Origin: Novosphingobium capsulatum NBRC 12533 | Lineage (GTDB): Bacteria; Pseudomonadota; Alphaproteobacteria; Sphingomonadales; Sphingomonadaceae | Reading direction: 5' to 3' | DNA length: 64,000 nt | Assembly (NCBI RefSeq): GCF_001598375.1 | Contig: NZ_BCYV01000011.1 | Coordinates: 215,174-279,173, forward strand | Shown: in pieces, positions 27,793 to 37,913 of the stretch | Numbering within the stretch: position 1 is the first letter of the stretch | Layout of the letters: each line of letters begins with the position of its first letter | Notes under the pieces: generated by a model | Told to the model about the DNA's origin: nothing | What the model saw: the letters and a program-made list of their open reading frames with translations, nothing else | Databases searched by the model: none | Program-made: the position numbers and the translations under genes

Positions 27793-29055
27793 TCAGCCTC
27801 CGTAGGGTTCGAGGACGAGATCGCGCGTGACGATCACGCGGACCGGGAAGCCGGGTCGGATGGTGAGCGTCGGCGCGATGTTGAGTTGGCGCTGCACAAT
27901 CTGCTGCCCGGTCTGGCTGATACTATTCGATGCACCGTTGCGCAGGGCGCGCACGATGTCGCTCTCGCCGCTCGACGAGCCGGATTCGGCGCCGACGCTG
28001 AGCAATGTGGAGAGCGCCGCGGCCTTGAACAGCTCGCCCCAATGGTAATCGACGCCATCCTCAAGCCCGGCATAGCCCTCGGCGTCCGCGCCGGGCTGGC
28101 GTTCCAGCACGATAGAGCGGCCGTTGGGGAAGATCAGCCGGTTCCAGACGAGCAGGATGCGCCGCTGCCCGAACCCCACGCCGCTGTCATACTGGCCGAT
28201 GACGCGGGTGCCCTGAGGCACGAGCAGGATCTTGCCCGTCGGGCTGTCATAGACATTCTCCGTCACCTGCGCGGTGATCTGGCCGGGCAGATCGGAGCGG
28301 ATGCCGGTGATGAGCGCGGCGGCGATCACCGCGCCAGCCTGAAGCACACTCTTCGACGCGAGCGCTGCAACACGATCCGGCGAGACAGTGCGCTTGTCCG
28401 GCGTCTGGTTGAGGAAAGCGAGTTGCCGATCCTGCGCCGAGGGCGTCGCCGGCTGCGGCGCGAGGCCGAGGCTGGCGAGATCGGTGGGCGGTGAAACGGT
28501 CGCGGCGGGTTGTGTTGTCGTCGTCGTATTACCCGGCCGCGTCTCCGTAGAGGCGAACAGCCGCGCGGTCCGCGCCGATTCCAGTTCCTGCGCCCGACGC
28601 TGTTCCTCCGGTGTCGGCCCTACAGGCCCCGAAGGGGTGGCGATCCCCGGCGTCGGCACGGGCTGGCCGGCATTCTGCGCGTTGAGGATCGGGCGGCCGA
28701 GATCGCCCGGTAGCGGCGGGCCGAGCTTGGGGACGCCGCTATAGTCCTTGGGTAGGCCGGCGAGGCCATCCGGTGTGGTGCGGTTGTCGGTCGAGATCAG
28801 TTCCTGACCCTGATCGCCGCCATGACGGGTCTGGAGTGCGTAGATCAGCGCACCGCCGATGCCGACGCTGGCGGCAAGGCCGAGACCAGCCAGCACCTTG
28901 CGCGACAGGCGAGTCACGCGCGGCGGCTCAGGCCGCAGCCGCATGGGCGCGACCGGCTCGCCGGTCAGCGGGCGTGCATCATCCTCCGGCGTCTCCACCG
29001 GATACGGCGTGACTGACTTGTGGCCTTCTTCCTTTTCGGGATCGTTCTGGCTCAC
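27793..29055 (-). CDS. trbI: Conjugal transfer protein TrbI (VirB10)
   Basis: 420 residues. A short cytoplasmic N-terminus, one membrane helix (KVLAGLGLAASVGIGGALIYAL), a Pro-rich periplasmic linker and the conserved C-terminal TrbI domain (VLQAGAVIAAALITGIRSDLPGQITAQVTENVYDS, RVIGQYDSGVGFGQRR). It forms the scaffold linking inner and outer membrane parts of the type IV secretion channel. Its start overlaps the trbG stop (ATGA). Confidence 0.95.
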   Translation of the reverse strand: MSQNDPEKEEGHKSVTPYPVETPEDDARPLTGEPVAPMRLRPEPPRVTRLSRKVLAGLGLAASVGIGGALIYALQTRHGGDQGQELISTDNRTTPDGLAGLPKDYSGVPKLGPPLPGDLGRPILNAQNAGQPVPTPGIATPSGPVGPTPEEQRRAQELESARTARLFASTETRPGNTTTTTQPAATVSPPTDLASLGLAPQPATPSAQDRQLAFLNQTPDKRTVSPDRVAALASKSVLQAGAVIAAALITGIRSDLPGQITAQVTENVYDSPTGKILLVPQGTRVIGQYDSGVGFGQRRILLVWNRLIFPNGRSIVLERQPGADAEGYAGLEDGVDYHWGELFKAAALSTLLSVGAESGSSSGESDIVRALRNGASNSISQTGQQIVQRQLNIAPTLTIRPGFPVRVIVTRDLVLEPYGG

Positions 29056-30080
29056 GACGCCGGCCTCCCGTCAGTCCGGGAGATGCGCACCCGCTTCTGG
29101 TCCTTCCCCGCGCCGAAGCGCAGTTCGGCGGCAGCGAACAGCCGATCGACGATCATGTAATTGCCGCGCACCCGGTAGTTCACCAGTTCGGATGTGGCGC
29201 CCTCGGGGCCGACGACGAACAGCGGCGGCATCTCGCCCTGGCTGATGCCGCGCGGAAACTCGATGAACACCTGCCGGCCATCGTCGAAGGCGCGCAGCGG
29301 CCGCCATGGCGCCCGGTCGCCCGACACGTCGTAACGGAAGTTGACGCGGGACAGGTCGATGCCATTCGCGACCGGCTGCTGGGCCTCGGCCTGGCTGTTC
29401 TGGCGGCGCAGCGCGATGAGCTGGTCCTGCGGATATTGCCAGGACACCGACGCCATATAGGTCGAAGGCGTCGAGCGCAGTTCCATGTGATAGGTGCGCC
29501 GATCGGTGTTGATGACCAGATTGGTCATCAGCTCGGCGCGCGTGGGTTTGACGAGGATATGCACGACTTTCGCTGCACCCGTGCCGCTCTCGGTATCGCC
29601 GATGATCCAGCGCACGGTATCGCCGGCGGCGACGGGACCGGAGCCGACGAGCTGTTCGCCGGGCTGGAGCGATATGTCGGTGATCTGCCCCGGCGAGGCA
29701 TAGACCTGATAGAGCGCGCCATCGACGAAGGGATAGACCTGCATCGAATTGATGAAGCCGTTACGCACCGGCTGCATCCGCGCGGCGGCATTGGCCTGGT
29801 TGACGCGCGCGGTCGGATCGGCGGCTTCCGGCTCCGGCTTGCCGTCCTTGCCGACCGGTTTCAACTGGCCGGGAAGCGGCAGCGGCTTGGGCAGTTCCAC
29901 GACCTGCACGGGCTTGGGCGGATCGGCGGCGATGACGGCCGGGGCCGCATCGTCATAGGAAATCTCCGGCGGCGGTATGTGCCCCGCGCAGCCCGCGAGG
30001 GCAGAAGCGGAAAGCAGGAAAGCCGCGAGTGAGGCATTGCGGAAAGCCGGCCTCCCAGCTTTGCGGAAGGTCGGTGTCAT
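29052..30080 (-). CDS. trbG: Conjugal transfer protein TrbG (VirB9)
   Basis: 342 residues. Its N-terminal signal carries a lipobox-like LSASALAGC. The TrbG/VirB9 C-terminal domain is present (NFRYDVSGDRAPWRPLRAFDDGRQVFIEFP, LFVVGPEGATSELVNYRVRGNYMIVDRLF). It belongs to the outer-membrane core complex with TrbI. It overlaps trbF and trbI by four bases each. Confidence 0.95.
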   Translation of the reverse strand: MTPTFRKAGRPAFRNASLAAFLLSASALAGCAGHIPPPEISYDDAAPAVIAADPPKPVQVVELPKPLPLPGQLKPVGKDGKPEPEAADPTARVNQANAAARMQPVRNGFINSMQVYPFVDGALYQVYASPGQITDISLQPGEQLVGSGPVAAGDTVRWIIGDTESGTGAAKVVHILVKPTRAELMTNLVINTDRRTYHMELRSTPSTYMASVSWQYPQDQLIALRRQNSQAEAQQPVANGIDLSRVNFRYDVSGDRAPWRPLRAFDDGRQVFIEFPRGISQGEMPPLFVVGPEGATSELVNYRVRGNYMIVDRLFAAAELRFGAGKDQKRVRISRTDGRPAS

Positions 30081-30760
30081 TGTCCAAGCTCCTTCGACCA
30101 GTTGATGGCGTTGATGTAGATTCCCAGCGGGTTCTTCCGCAGCGCGTCGGCATCGCGGGGCGGCTGCACGGCGACGGTGAGGATGGCGGACCAGCGTTCG
30201 GTGCTGGCGAGCGATCCGTCCTGATAGCGGCGCTCGATCCAGGCGACGCGGAAGCTCGATGGCGAGGCGCGGATCACGCTCGACACCTCGATCGCGACCT
30301 GGCTCTTGCCGACCTTGGCGAACGGATCGTTCGAGCGTGCATAGTCGTTGAGCGCCAGCGCGCCGGCCTGCGTGGTGAAGTCATAGGCGCGCAGCCAGTT
30401 CTGCCGCACGATGATGGCGTCGGCCGGAATGCCCCGGACCTGTTCGATGAAGCGCGCAAGGTAGAAGGCGATCTGCGCGTCATTGGGCTGATAGTCGGCG
30501 GTGGCGGGCGCAATCGCCTGCGCCTGTCCAAGCCGATCGACCTGCACCACCCACGGCACGATCGAACCGTTCATCGACTGCCAGAACAACCCGGCCGAGA
30601 GAGCGGCGGAAAGCGCCAGCGAGCCGAAGGCCATCAGCCGCCAGTTCTTCGCTTGCACACGGGCCGAGCCGATGCGGTCGTCCCAGACCTGCGCGGCGCG
30701 CTGATAGGGCGTCTCGGGTTCGGGGGATTTGCCGTAATGGGTGGAGGGTCGCTTGAACAT
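30077..30760 (-). CDS. trbF: Conjugal transfer protein TrbF (VirB8)
   Basis: 227 residues with one N-terminal membrane helix (LMAFGSLALSAALSAGLFW) and the VirB8/TrbF periplasmic domain (VPWVVQVDRLGQAQAIAPA, AFYLARFIEQVRGIPAD, NPLGIYINAINWSKEL). It nucleates assembly of the secretion channel. It overlaps trbG and lies 2 bases after trbL. Confidence 0.94.
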   Translation of the reverse strand: MFKRPSTHYGKSPEPETPYQRAAQVWDDRIGSARVQAKNWRLMAFGSLALSAALSAGLFWQSMNGSIVPWVVQVDRLGQAQAIAPATADYQPNDAQIAFYLARFIEQVRGIPADAIIVRQNWLRAYDFTTQAGALALNDYARSNDPFAKVGKSQVAIEVSSVIRASPSSFRVAWIERRYQDGSLASTERWSAILTVAVQPPRDADALRKNPLGIYINAINWSKELGQ

Positions 30761-30762
30761 GG

Positions 30763-32100
30763 TCAGTCGCTTTCGGAGAGGTTGACGGAAGAGCCGCCGC
30801 CATGGGCATCGCCGGACTTGACGGCGTGGGCGGCGGCCTGGACGCCGTGCGTCACCTGCTGGCCGCGCTTCATGCGCCTGGCCCAGGCGGGCGGACTGTC
30901 GGTGGATGATGCAGCGGCGGTCGGCGCGGCAGAGGCGGATTCGTCAGCGGATGCGGCTTCACCGGAAACGGCTCTTCCACCCGCTTCAAAGCTCTCGCGC
31001 ATCGACGCGGCGGCACGCCGGAACGGGCTGGCGATGGCCGAACCGGCTTTCGATGCGCCGGTCGAGGCGACATTGCCGAGACCGGAGGCGACGCCGGATG
31101 CGCCGGACTGGCCGGCCGCGCCAAGGCTGTAGGCGGTGGACGCGCCACCCGCGAGCGTGGCCCCGCCACGGGCAGCGGCGGCAGCACCTCCGGCCAACGC
31201 AGCACCGCCCGATGCCACCGCGCCGATCGTGGCCGCACCTGCCGCGACCATGCCACCAGCGGCGAGACCCGTGCCGATCGCCGCGCCCGCGCCGAGCTGC
31301 GGGCCGCCGGAGACGAGACCGTTGGCGATGCCGGGGCCGAAGATGCCCAAGCCCAGCAGAGCCAGGGCCGCGAGCACGATGGTCATGGCGTCGTCGATCG
31401 AGGGCGTCGCGCCGTTGAACCCGGCGGTGAACTCGGAGAACAGGGTCGAACCGATGCCGATGATGACGGCGAGCACCAGCACCTTGATGCCCGAGGAGAT
31501 GACGTTGCCGAGGACGCGCTCGGCCATGAAGGCGGATTTGCCGAACAGGCCGAAGGGGATCAGCACGAAGCCGGCGAGCGTCGTCAGCTTGAACTCGATC
31601 AGGGTGACGAAGAGCTGGACGGCGAGAATGAAGAAGGCGAGCAGGATCAGCGCCCAGGCGAACATCAGGCAGGCGATCTGGATGAAGTTCTCGAAGAACG
31701 AGACCCAGCCCATCAGGTCGGAAATGGAATCGAGCAGCGGCCGGGCGGCGTCGAGGCCGGTCTGCGCCACCTTGCCGGGGCGCAGGAGATCGGCCGTGGT
31801 GAACCCGGTGCCCGATGCCTTCAGGCCGAGGCCGGCGAAGCTCTCGAAGACGATGCGGGCGAGATTGTTCCAGTTGCCGATGATGTAGGCGAACACGCCG
31901 ACGAACAGCGTCTTCTTGACCAGCCGCGCTATGATGTCTTCGTCGGCGCCCCACGACCAGAACAAAGCCGCCAGCGTCACGTCGATGACGATCAGCGTGG
32001 TGGCGATGAACGCCACTTCGGGGCGCAGCAGACCGAAGCCGCTATCGATATAGCGGGTGAAGACATCCAGAAAATGGTCGATGACGCCGGCGCCCTGCAT
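30763..32100 (-). CDS. trbL: P-type conjugative transfer protein TrbL (VirB6)
   Basis: 445 residues, polytopic inner-membrane channel component. Several helices are visible between residues 30 and 250 (FIATTLIVIDVTLAALFW, ACLMFAWALILLAFFILAVQLFV), followed by Gly/Ala-rich hydrophobic repeats and a charged Ser-rich cytoplasmic tail. The start at 32100 (MQGAGVIDHFL) is chosen because the upstream open frame is Arg/Pro-rich and out of character. Confidence 0.93.
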   Translation of the reverse strand: MQGAGVIDHFLDVFTRYIDSGFGLLRPEVAFIATTLIVIDVTLAALFWSWGADEDIIARLVKKTLFVGVFAYIIGNWNNLARIVFESFAGLGLKASGTGFTTADLLRPGKVAQTGLDAARPLLDSISDLMGWVSFFENFIQIACLMFAWALILLAFFILAVQLFVTLIEFKLTTLAGFVLIPFGLFGKSAFMAERVLGNVISSGIKVLVLAVIIGIGSTLFSEFTAGFNGATPSIDDAMTIVLAALALLGLGIFGPGIANGLVSGGPQLGAGAAIGTGLAAGGMVAAGAATIGAVASGGAALAGGAAAAARGGATLAGGASTAYSLGAAGQSGASGVASGLGNVASTGASKAGSAIASPFRRAAASMRESFEAGGRAVSGEAASADESASAAPTAAASSTDSPPAWARRMKRGQQVTHGVQAAAHAVKSGDAHGGGSSVNLSESD

Positions 32101-32101
32101 C

Positions 32102-32419
32102 TCAGCGGCTCCCGTTCTGGTCTGGTGTGGACGGGGTTGGTGCGGTCGGCACCGGGGACGCCGGCGCGGGCTGGCCCAGGAAGCGGCGACGGTTTTCGGC
32201 CCAGGCGTGAAGGCAGGACGGATCGCGCCCACCGGCTTCGCCCATTGCGCCACAGCGCGCGAGTTCCACGCGCAGCGGATCTCGCGCAGGTGCAGGTTGC
32301 GCCAGCGTGACCGGATCATCCGGCTGCTCAGTGGGCCGGTTCATCTCGATCGCGGTGGCGGTGATCGCCAGCGCGACGAAGATGATGGCGCCGATACGCG
32401 CGAGGGTCTTGCCGTCCAT
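32102..32419 (-). CDS. TrbK-like putative entry exclusion protein (TrbK-alt)
   Basis: 105 residues with one N-terminal membrane helix (IGAIIFVALAITATAIEM), a C-x-n-C pair (ARCGAMGEAGGRDPSCLHAWAENRRRFL) and a Pro-rich tail. This CxxxGExxxxDxxCxxAWAExRRRF pattern is that of the alternative TrbK family, always found between trbJ and trbL and thought to block entry of a second related element. It is one base from trbL. Confidence 0.85.
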   Translation of the reverse strand: MDGKTLARIGAIIFVALAITATAIEMNRPTEQPDDPVTLAQPAPARDPLRVELARCGAMGEAGGRDPSCLHAWAENRRRFLGQPAPASPVPTAPTPSTPDQNGSR

Positions 32420-32430
32420 CACGCCCCCGC

Positions 32431-33192
32431 TCAGTTGTTGCCGTGGAACATCTGCGCGTTGCCGGGCTGGTAGCCCGATCCCGGCGTCAGGAAGCGGCGG
32501 CGCTGTTCCTGTCCCTGTGCGGCGGCGGCAGAGCGTTCGGCATCCGACAGCGCCTGCGCCCGGCCATTGGCGGCGACGAGCGCGGTGAGGTCGGCGAGCT
32601 GCTGGGCCTGGAGCGCGAGAAGCTGGTTGCCCGCCTGCGTCGCCTGCAACGCGCCGGTCGCCGACTGGCTCGATCCGACCAGCGCCGACATCTGCGTGCG
32701 GTTGGTGTCGATATTGCCGACGACGGTGGCCTGCACGCGCATCGCGTCCTGCAAGCCGCCGACCGTGTTCTGCCAGCGCGATTTTGCGTCAGCGACGAGC
32801 TGCGCGTCCGACGCCGACATCGAGGCAGTCGAGTATTTCTGGCTGAAGACCTGATCGATCTTCTGAACGTCATAGGCGATGTTCTGTGCCTGGCTGAGCA
32901 GTTGCTGGGTGCGCTGCACCGATTGCTGAAGCTGTTGCAGCGACGAGTAAGGCAGGCTCGCGAGGTTGCGCGCCTGATTGATGAGCGACTGCGCCTCGTT
33001 CTGGAGCGATGTGATCTGGTTGGTGATCTGCTGGAGCGAGCGCGCGGCGGTCAGCACGTTCTGCGCATAATTGGACGGATCGAACACGACCCATTGCGCA
33101 TGGGCGGGCGTCGTGACGATCGGCGACAGGGCCAGCGGGACGGACAGGATGGACGCGGCAAGCAACGCCGCGCGTGAACGGCGCAGTTTCAT
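32431..33192 (-). CDS. trbJ: P-type conjugative transfer protein TrbJ (VirB5)
   Basis: 253 residues. Signal peptide ending in PAHAQ, then WVVFDPSNYAQNVLTAARSLQQITNQITSLQNEAQSL, the standard TrbJ start, and long Gln-rich coiled helices. VirB5-like minor pilus or tip component. It overlaps trbE by four bases. The frame upstream of ATG 33192 is open but is shadow sequence of trbE. Confidence 0.94.
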   Translation of the reverse strand: MKLRRSRAALLAASILSVPLALSPIVTTPAHAQWVVFDPSNYAQNVLTAARSLQQITNQITSLQNEAQSLINQARNLASLPYSSLQQLQQSVQRTQQLLSQAQNIAYDVQKIDQVFSQKYSTASMSASDAQLVADAKSRWQNTVGGLQDAMRVQATVVGNIDTNRTQMSALVGSSQSATGALQATQAGNQLLALQAQQLADLTALVAANGRAQALSDAERSAAAAQGQEQRRRFLTPGSGYQPGNAQMFHGNN

Positions 33193-35627
33193 TGGGACTT
33201 CTCCTTGTTGGTGAGGTTGGGAATGAGATCGGCGGCCCAGCCGACGCCGCGATGGCGCAGCCAGGCATCGAGGAATCCGTCCGCGCCGTGCTCGGCCATG
33301 ACGGCGGCGATGGCGGTCTGATCGGTCTTCGAGGATGCGGCGCAGAGCGCCAGCGCCACGTCCGACAGGCCCAGCTCGAACAGCCGGTTGCCGCGCCGCG
33401 ACTGGCAGTAATAGTCGCGCTTCGGCATGGCCCGCGCGATGATCTCGATCTGGCGGTCGTTGAGACCGAAGCGCCGATAGATGGCAGTGATCTGCGGTTC
33501 GATCGCGCGCTCGTTGGGGAGCAGCAGCCGGGTCTGGCAGCTTTCGATGATGGCGGGGGCGATAGCGCTGCCGTCGATGTCGCTGAGCGACTGTGTAGCG
33601 AAAATGACGCTGGCGTTCTTCTTGCGCAGCGTTTTCAGCCATTCGCGGAGCTGACCGGCGAAGCCCTCGTCGTCGAGCGCGAGCCAGCCTTCATCGACGA
33701 TGATGAGGGTTGGCGATCCGTCGAGCCGGTCCTCGATCCGGTGGAACAGATAGGACAATACGGCGGGCGCAGCCTCGGTGCCGATCAGTCCCTCGGTCTC
33801 GAACGCTTGGCAACTCGCCGTCCCGAGATGTTCGGCCTCGGCATCGAGTAACCGGCCCCAGGCGCCGCCGATGCAATAGGGACGCAGCGCCTGCTTGAGA
33901 TCGTTGGACTGCAACAGGACGCACAGGCCGGTGATGGTGCGTTCTTCGACCGGTGCGGAGGCCAGCGAGGTCAGTGCCGTCCAGAGATGCTCCTTCACTT
34001 CCGGGGTGATGGCGACGCTTTCGCGAGCGAGGATCGCGCCGATCCAGTCGGCGGCCCAGGCGCGTTCGGCGGCGTTATCGACGCGGGCAAGCGGTTGAAT
34101 CGCGACGGAGGATTCCGAGCTGTCCGTCAGCCCGCCGCCCAGATCGTGCCAGTCGCCGCTCATGGCGAGTGCTGCCGCACGGATCGAGCCGCCGAAGTCG
34201 AAGGCGAAGACCTGGGCACCTCTGTAGCGCCGGAACTGAAGCGCCATGAGCGCCAGCAGCACCGACTTGCCCGCGCCGGTCGGGCCGACGATCAACGTGT
34301 GGCCGACATCGCCGACATGGAGGGAAAACCGGAACGGGGTCGAGCCTTCGGTCTTGCCGAACAGCAGTGGGGGTGCTGCGAAGTGCTCGTCCCGTTCCGG
34401 CCCCGCCCACACCGCTGACAGGGGAATCATGTGGGCGAGATTGAGCGTGGAGATCGGCGGTTGCCGGACATTGGCATAGACATGCCCCGGCAAGGAGCCG
34501 AGCCAGGCGTCCACCGCGTTGATGGTTTCCGCCATCGCGGTGAAGTCGCGGCCCTGAATGACCTTCTCGACCAGCCGCAGCTTCTCGTCGGCGATGCGCG
34601 GATCGGCATCCCACACCGTCACCGTCGCGGTGACGTAAGCGATGCCGGCATAGTCCGCACCGAGTTCCTGCAATGCGAGATCGGCGTCGGCCGCCTTGTT
34701 CGACGCATCGGTATCGACCAGCACGGATTGCTCGTTGGTCATCACCTCCTTGAGGATCGCGGCGATGGATTTGCGCTTGGCGAACCACTGGCGGCGGATT
34801 TTTGTGAGGAGCTTCGTCGCGTCGGTCTTGTCGAGCAGGATGGCGCGGGTGGACCAGCGATAGGGAAAGGCCAGACGGTTCAGTTCGTCGAGCAGGCCCG
34901 GTGTCGTCGCCGTCGGGAACCCGGTGATGGTCAGCACGCGCAGATGCTGGCTGCCAAGGCGTGGCTCCAGCCCGCCGGTCAGCGGCTGATCGGCGAGCAG
35001 CGCGTCGAGATAGATCGGCGTTTCGGGGACGCGCACGCGGTGCCGGTGCGTCGATACGCAGCCGTGCAGATAGGTCAGCGTCTCGCCGTCGTCGAGCCAG
35101 CGGCATTCCGGCATGAAGGCTTCGATCAGGCGGAGCAGCCGATCTGTGCGGTCAGCAAAGGCGGACATGACCTCGTTGGGGTCGATGCCGCTCTTCTCGC
35201 GACCCTCATAGAGCCAGGTTTCCGCGCGGGCTGCGTCTTCAGCCGGCGGCAGATAGGTGAAGGTCAGGAAGTAGCTGGACTCGAAATGCGACCCGGCTTC
35301 CTCGAAATCGGCTTTCCGTTCCGCATCGACCAGCGCCGATGCGGAATCCGGGAACACGCTGTTCGGATAGGTCGCGGCGGCATGGCGCTGCGCCTCGACG
35401 AAGATCGCCCAGCCAGAGCCGAGACGACGGAAGGCATTGTTCAACCGCCCGGCGACGGCGACCATCTCGGCCGGCACCGCCGAATCCAGATCGGGACCGC
35501 GAAACCGCGCGGTGCGCTGAAAGCTGCCGTCCTTGTTGAGCACGATGCCGGAACCGGCCAGCGCCACCCAGGGCAGGAAGTCGGCGAGCCGGGCATTTTT
35601 GTTGCGATATTCGGCGAGGTTCATCAT
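33189..35627 (-). CDS. trbE: Conjugal transfer ATPase TrbE (VirB4)
   Basis: 812 residues, the usual length. N-terminal CagE/TrbE domain, Walker A in VGPTGAGKSVLLAL, Walker B-like TLIIVDEGWLALDDEGF and the later IFATQSLSDIDGSAI. It is the hexameric ATPase that drives pilus assembly and substrate transfer at the inner membrane. Start at 35627 or one codon later (MNLAEYRNK). It is 13 bases from trbD. Confidence 0.96.
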   Translation of the reverse strand: MMNLAEYRNKNARLADFLPWVALAGSGIVLNKDGSFQRTARFRGPDLDSAVPAEMVAVAGRLNNAFRRLGSGWAIFVEAQRHAAATYPNSVFPDSASALVDAERKADFEEAGSHFESSYFLTFTYLPPAEDAARAETWLYEGREKSGIDPNEVMSAFADRTDRLLRLIEAFMPECRWLDDGETLTYLHGCVSTHRHRVRVPETPIYLDALLADQPLTGGLEPRLGSQHLRVLTITGFPTATTPGLLDELNRLAFPYRWSTRAILLDKTDATKLLTKIRRQWFAKRKSIAAILKEVMTNEQSVLVDTDASNKAADADLALQELGADYAGIAYVTATVTVWDADPRIADEKLRLVEKVIQGRDFTAMAETINAVDAWLGSLPGHVYANVRQPPISTLNLAHMIPLSAVWAGPERDEHFAAPPLLFGKTEGSTPFRFSLHVGDVGHTLIVGPTGAGKSVLLALMALQFRRYRGAQVFAFDFGGSIRAAALAMSGDWHDLGGGLTDSSESSVAIQPLARVDNAAERAWAADWIGAILARESVAITPEVKEHLWTALTSLASAPVEERTITGLCVLLQSNDLKQALRPYCIGGAWGRLLDAEAEHLGTASCQAFETEGLIGTEAAPAVLSYLFHRIEDRLDGSPTLIIVDEGWLALDDEGFAGQLREWLKTLRKKNASVIFATQSLSDIDGSAIAPAIIESCQTRLLLPNERAIEPQITAIYRRFGLNDRQIEIIARAMPKRDYYCQSRRGNRLFELGLSDVALALCAASSKTDQTAIAAVMAEHGADGFLDAWLRHRGVGWAADLIPNLTNKEKSQ

Positions 35628-35640
35628 GGCCGTGCGCCCT

Positions 35641-35922
35641 TCAGACCGAAAGATGCGCGGGGATGCGCAGATGGCGGCGGCCGACTTCGACGAAGAGTGG
35701 ATCGCGCTTCGCCGCCCACACCGCCGCGAAGTGACCGATTGCCCAGATGGCGATACCGACGAGCCAGAGGCGCAAACCGAGGCCCACGGCTCCGGCGAGC
35801 GTGCCGTTCATGATGGCTATGGCGCGCGGCGCGCCGCCGAGCAGGATCGGTTCGCTGAGCGCCCGGTGCAGCGGAACGGTGTAGCCGGGCACGTCTCCGC
35901 CCTGATCGACGACGCCCGTCAT
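35641..35922 (-). CDS. trbD: Conjugal transfer protein TrbD (VirB3)
   Basis: 93 residues. PGYTVPLHRALSEPILLGGAPRAIAIMNGTLAGAVGLGL is the classical TrbD/VirB3 N-terminus with two membrane helices. It assists TrbE. The ATG shares bases with the trbC stop. Confidence 0.93.
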   Translation of the reverse strand: MTGVVDQGGDVPGYTVPLHRALSEPILLGGAPRAIAIMNGTLAGAVGLGLRLWLVGIAIWAIGHFAAVWAAKRDPLFVEVGRRHLRIPAHLSV

Positions 35923-36269
35923 CAGACCAGCGCCCCGCCGCCGAACGAGAAGAAGGACAAGAAGAACGAGCTGGCCGCGAACGCGATCGACAGGCCGAAC
36001 ACGATCTGGATCAGCCGGCGGAAGCCGCCCGATGTGTCGCCGAACGCCAGCGTCAGGCCGGTGGTGATAATGATGATGACGGCGATGATCTTGGCGACCG
36101 GGCCTTCGATCGATTGCAGGATCTGTTGCAGCGGCTGTTCCCACGGCATCGATGAGCCGGAGGCATGAGCGGGCGCGGCCATCACCACGCTGAGCGCCGC
36201 GACCGATACGGTCATGGCGAGGCATTGGCGAGCATGGGTGAAGCGCGAGAGGTGCAGACGTTGGATCAC
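35922..36269 (-). CDS. trbC: Major pilin TrbC (VirB2)
   Basis: 115 residues. Signal peptide (VAALSVVMAAPAHASG), then the two hydrophobic helices of VirB2 pilins (IIAVIIIITTGLTLAFG and IQIVFGLSIAFAASSFF) joined by GDTSGGFRRL. It forms the conjugative pilus. It overlaps trbB and trbD. Confidence 0.94.
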   Translation of the reverse strand: MIQRLHLSRFTHARQCLAMTVSVAALSVVMAAPAHASGSSMPWEQPLQQILQSIEGPVAKIIAVIIIITTGLTLAFGDTSGGFRRLIQIVFGLSIAFAASSFFLSFFSFGGGALV

Positions 36270-37294
36270 AGGGAGTCTCCTTCAGGGATGGGATCGAGGG
36301 CGAGGCTGGTGGGAGCCGGTCCGCCGTCGCCCTCCTTGACGGCGGGCAGGACGCGGTAATCGCCGTCGGGACCGAGGCCCGCGACGCGGGCGAGTTCGGA
36401 CAGGCGGCGTGCGGAGCCTCGGCCGGAGAGCACGGCGACGAGATCGATCGTCTCGGCGATCAGCGCGCGCGGGACGGTGACGACGGCTTCCTGGATGAGC
36501 TGTTCCATCCGGCGCAGCGCGCCGATGGCGCTGCCGGCGTGGATCGTGCCGACGCCACCGGGATGGCCGGTGCCCCATGCCTTCAAGAGGTCGAGGGCTT
36601 CCGCGCCGCGCACCTCACCGATAGGGATGCGGTCGGGGCGCAGGCGCAAGCTGGAGCGCACGAGATCGGAGAGCGAGGCGACGCCATCCTTGGTGCGCAT
36701 CGCCACCAGATTGGGTGCGGCGCATTGCAACTCGCGCGTATCCTCGATGATGACGACGCGATCGGCGGTCTTCGCCACCTCCGCCAGCAGCGCATTGGTG
36801 AGCGTCGTCTTGCCGGTCGAGGTGCCGCCGGCGACGAGGATGTTGGCGCGAAAGGCGACGCCTTCGCGCAGCGCATCGGCGTGGGCGGCTGACATAATGC
36901 CGGCCGCGACATAATCGTCGAGCGTGAACACGGCGACGGCGGGTTTGCGGATGGCGAAGGCCGGGGCCGCGACGACGGGCGGCAACAGTCCCTCGAACCG
37001 TTCGCCGGTCTCGGGCAGTTCGGCCGAGACACGCGGGGCGCCGGCATGGACCTCGGCGCCGACATGGTGGGCGACCAGGCGCACGATGCGCTCGCCATCG
37101 GCGGGTGACAGCCGCTCGCCGGTGTCGGACAGTCCCTCGGAGAGCCGGTCGATCCAGATGCGCCCGTCCGGGTTCAGCATCACCTCGACGACGGCGGCGT
37201 CTTCCAGAAAGCGGGCGATGGCCGGCCCGAGCGCGGTGCGCAGCATTCGCGCGCCGCGTGCCAAGCCTTCCGAATTGTGATGCGAAACCGCCAT
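36266..37294 (-). CDS. trbB: Conjugal transfer ATPase TrbB (VirB11)
   Basis: 342 residues. Walker [18 protein letters not shown], Asp box [11 protein letters not shown], Walker [15 protein letters not shown] and the His box [12 protein letters not shown] are all present. A hexameric ring ATPase that switches the secretion system between pilus assembly and DNA transfer. First gene of the trb operon; a 170-base gap separates it from the CopG-like gene. Confidence 0.96.
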   Translation of the reverse strand: MAVSHHNSEGLARGARMLRTALGPAIARFLEDAAVVEVMLNPDGRIWIDRLSEGLSDTGERLSPADGERIVRLVAHHVGAEVHAGAPRVSAELPETGERFEGLLPPVVAAPAFAIRKPAVAVFTLDDYVAAGIMSAAHADALREGVAFRANILVAGGTSTGKTTLTNALLAEVAKTADRVVIIEDTRELQCAAPNLVAMRTKDGVASLSDLVRSSLRLRPDRIPIGEVRGAEALDLLKAWGTGHPGGVGTIHAGSAIGALRRMEQLIQEAVVTVPRALIAETIDLVAVLSGRGSARRLSELARVAGLGPDGDYRVLPAVKEGDGGPAPTSLALDPIPEGDSL

Positions 37295-37464
37295 TCGATC
37301 CCCGATCTCGCCGGGGACACATCAGACGGTCCCCGGACGGGGATGATTAAAAAAGCCCGAAATGGGGCCGGTTCAACAACTATCGAACGGCGTGCGGGTA
37401 TCGGCGAGAAAAGGCGGCAATCGGCGGAATTGGCTATTGGCCGACCGCCGCCATTGGCCTGCCG

Positions 37465-37902
37465 TTACTGTGAATTACCGGAATCGCTACGTCGCGAGTC
37501 AATGTCGCGCGACAGCTCCTTCAGGAACCGATCGCCGGTCGCGAGCTTCCGGCCAAGCGTTTGCAGAAAGCCCTCGAACCGCTCGGTGCCCTTGGCGCGC
37601 GCCGATGGATGCGCGCTGTCGGGCAGCGGCGGCGTGATCGTCATCCAGAAGCGGATGAACAGCGAAAGTGTTTCGCCGAGGATGGCGAGGTCTTCGTCCA
37701 TACCCTCGATCTGACGGCCGATCCGGTCCATCCGGCGCGCGAACACCGCCTCCAGCCGCTCCGAGGCATCGGCCGAAAGAAAAGACGCGACGGCGGCTTC
37801 GATCACGGCCGATTTTGAGATGTTGCGGCGGAGCGCCAGCGCCTCGACTTTCTTCAGAAGTTCCGGCTCGAAATAAACGTTCATGCGGGTCTTGGTCTGC
37901 AT
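37465..37902 (-). CDS. CopG/ribbon-helix-helix protein beside traG
   Basis: 145 residues. The N-terminal ribbon-helix-helix ([40 protein letters not shown]) is followed by a helical C-terminal part ([20 protein letters not shown]). This protein is regularly found between traG and trbB in Trb-type ICEs. It could act as a transfer-gene repressor or as a relaxosome accessory protein. Its start is at MQTKTR, and traG lies immediately upstream in the operon. Confidence 0.85.
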   Translation of the reverse strand: MQTKTRMNVYFEPELLKKVEALALRRNISKSAVIEAAVASFLSADASERLEAVFARRMDRIGRQIEGMDEDLAILGETLSLFIRFWMTITPPLPDSAHPSARAKGTERFEGFLQTLGRKLATGDRFLKELSRDIDSRRSDSGNSQ

Positions 37903-37913
37903 GGCCGCGCCCC

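Noticed and set aside
37295..37464. GC-rich imperfect palindrome between trbB and the CopG-like gene
   Set aside because: Possible promoter/operator of the trb operon, but the pairing is weak and I cannot separate it from background.
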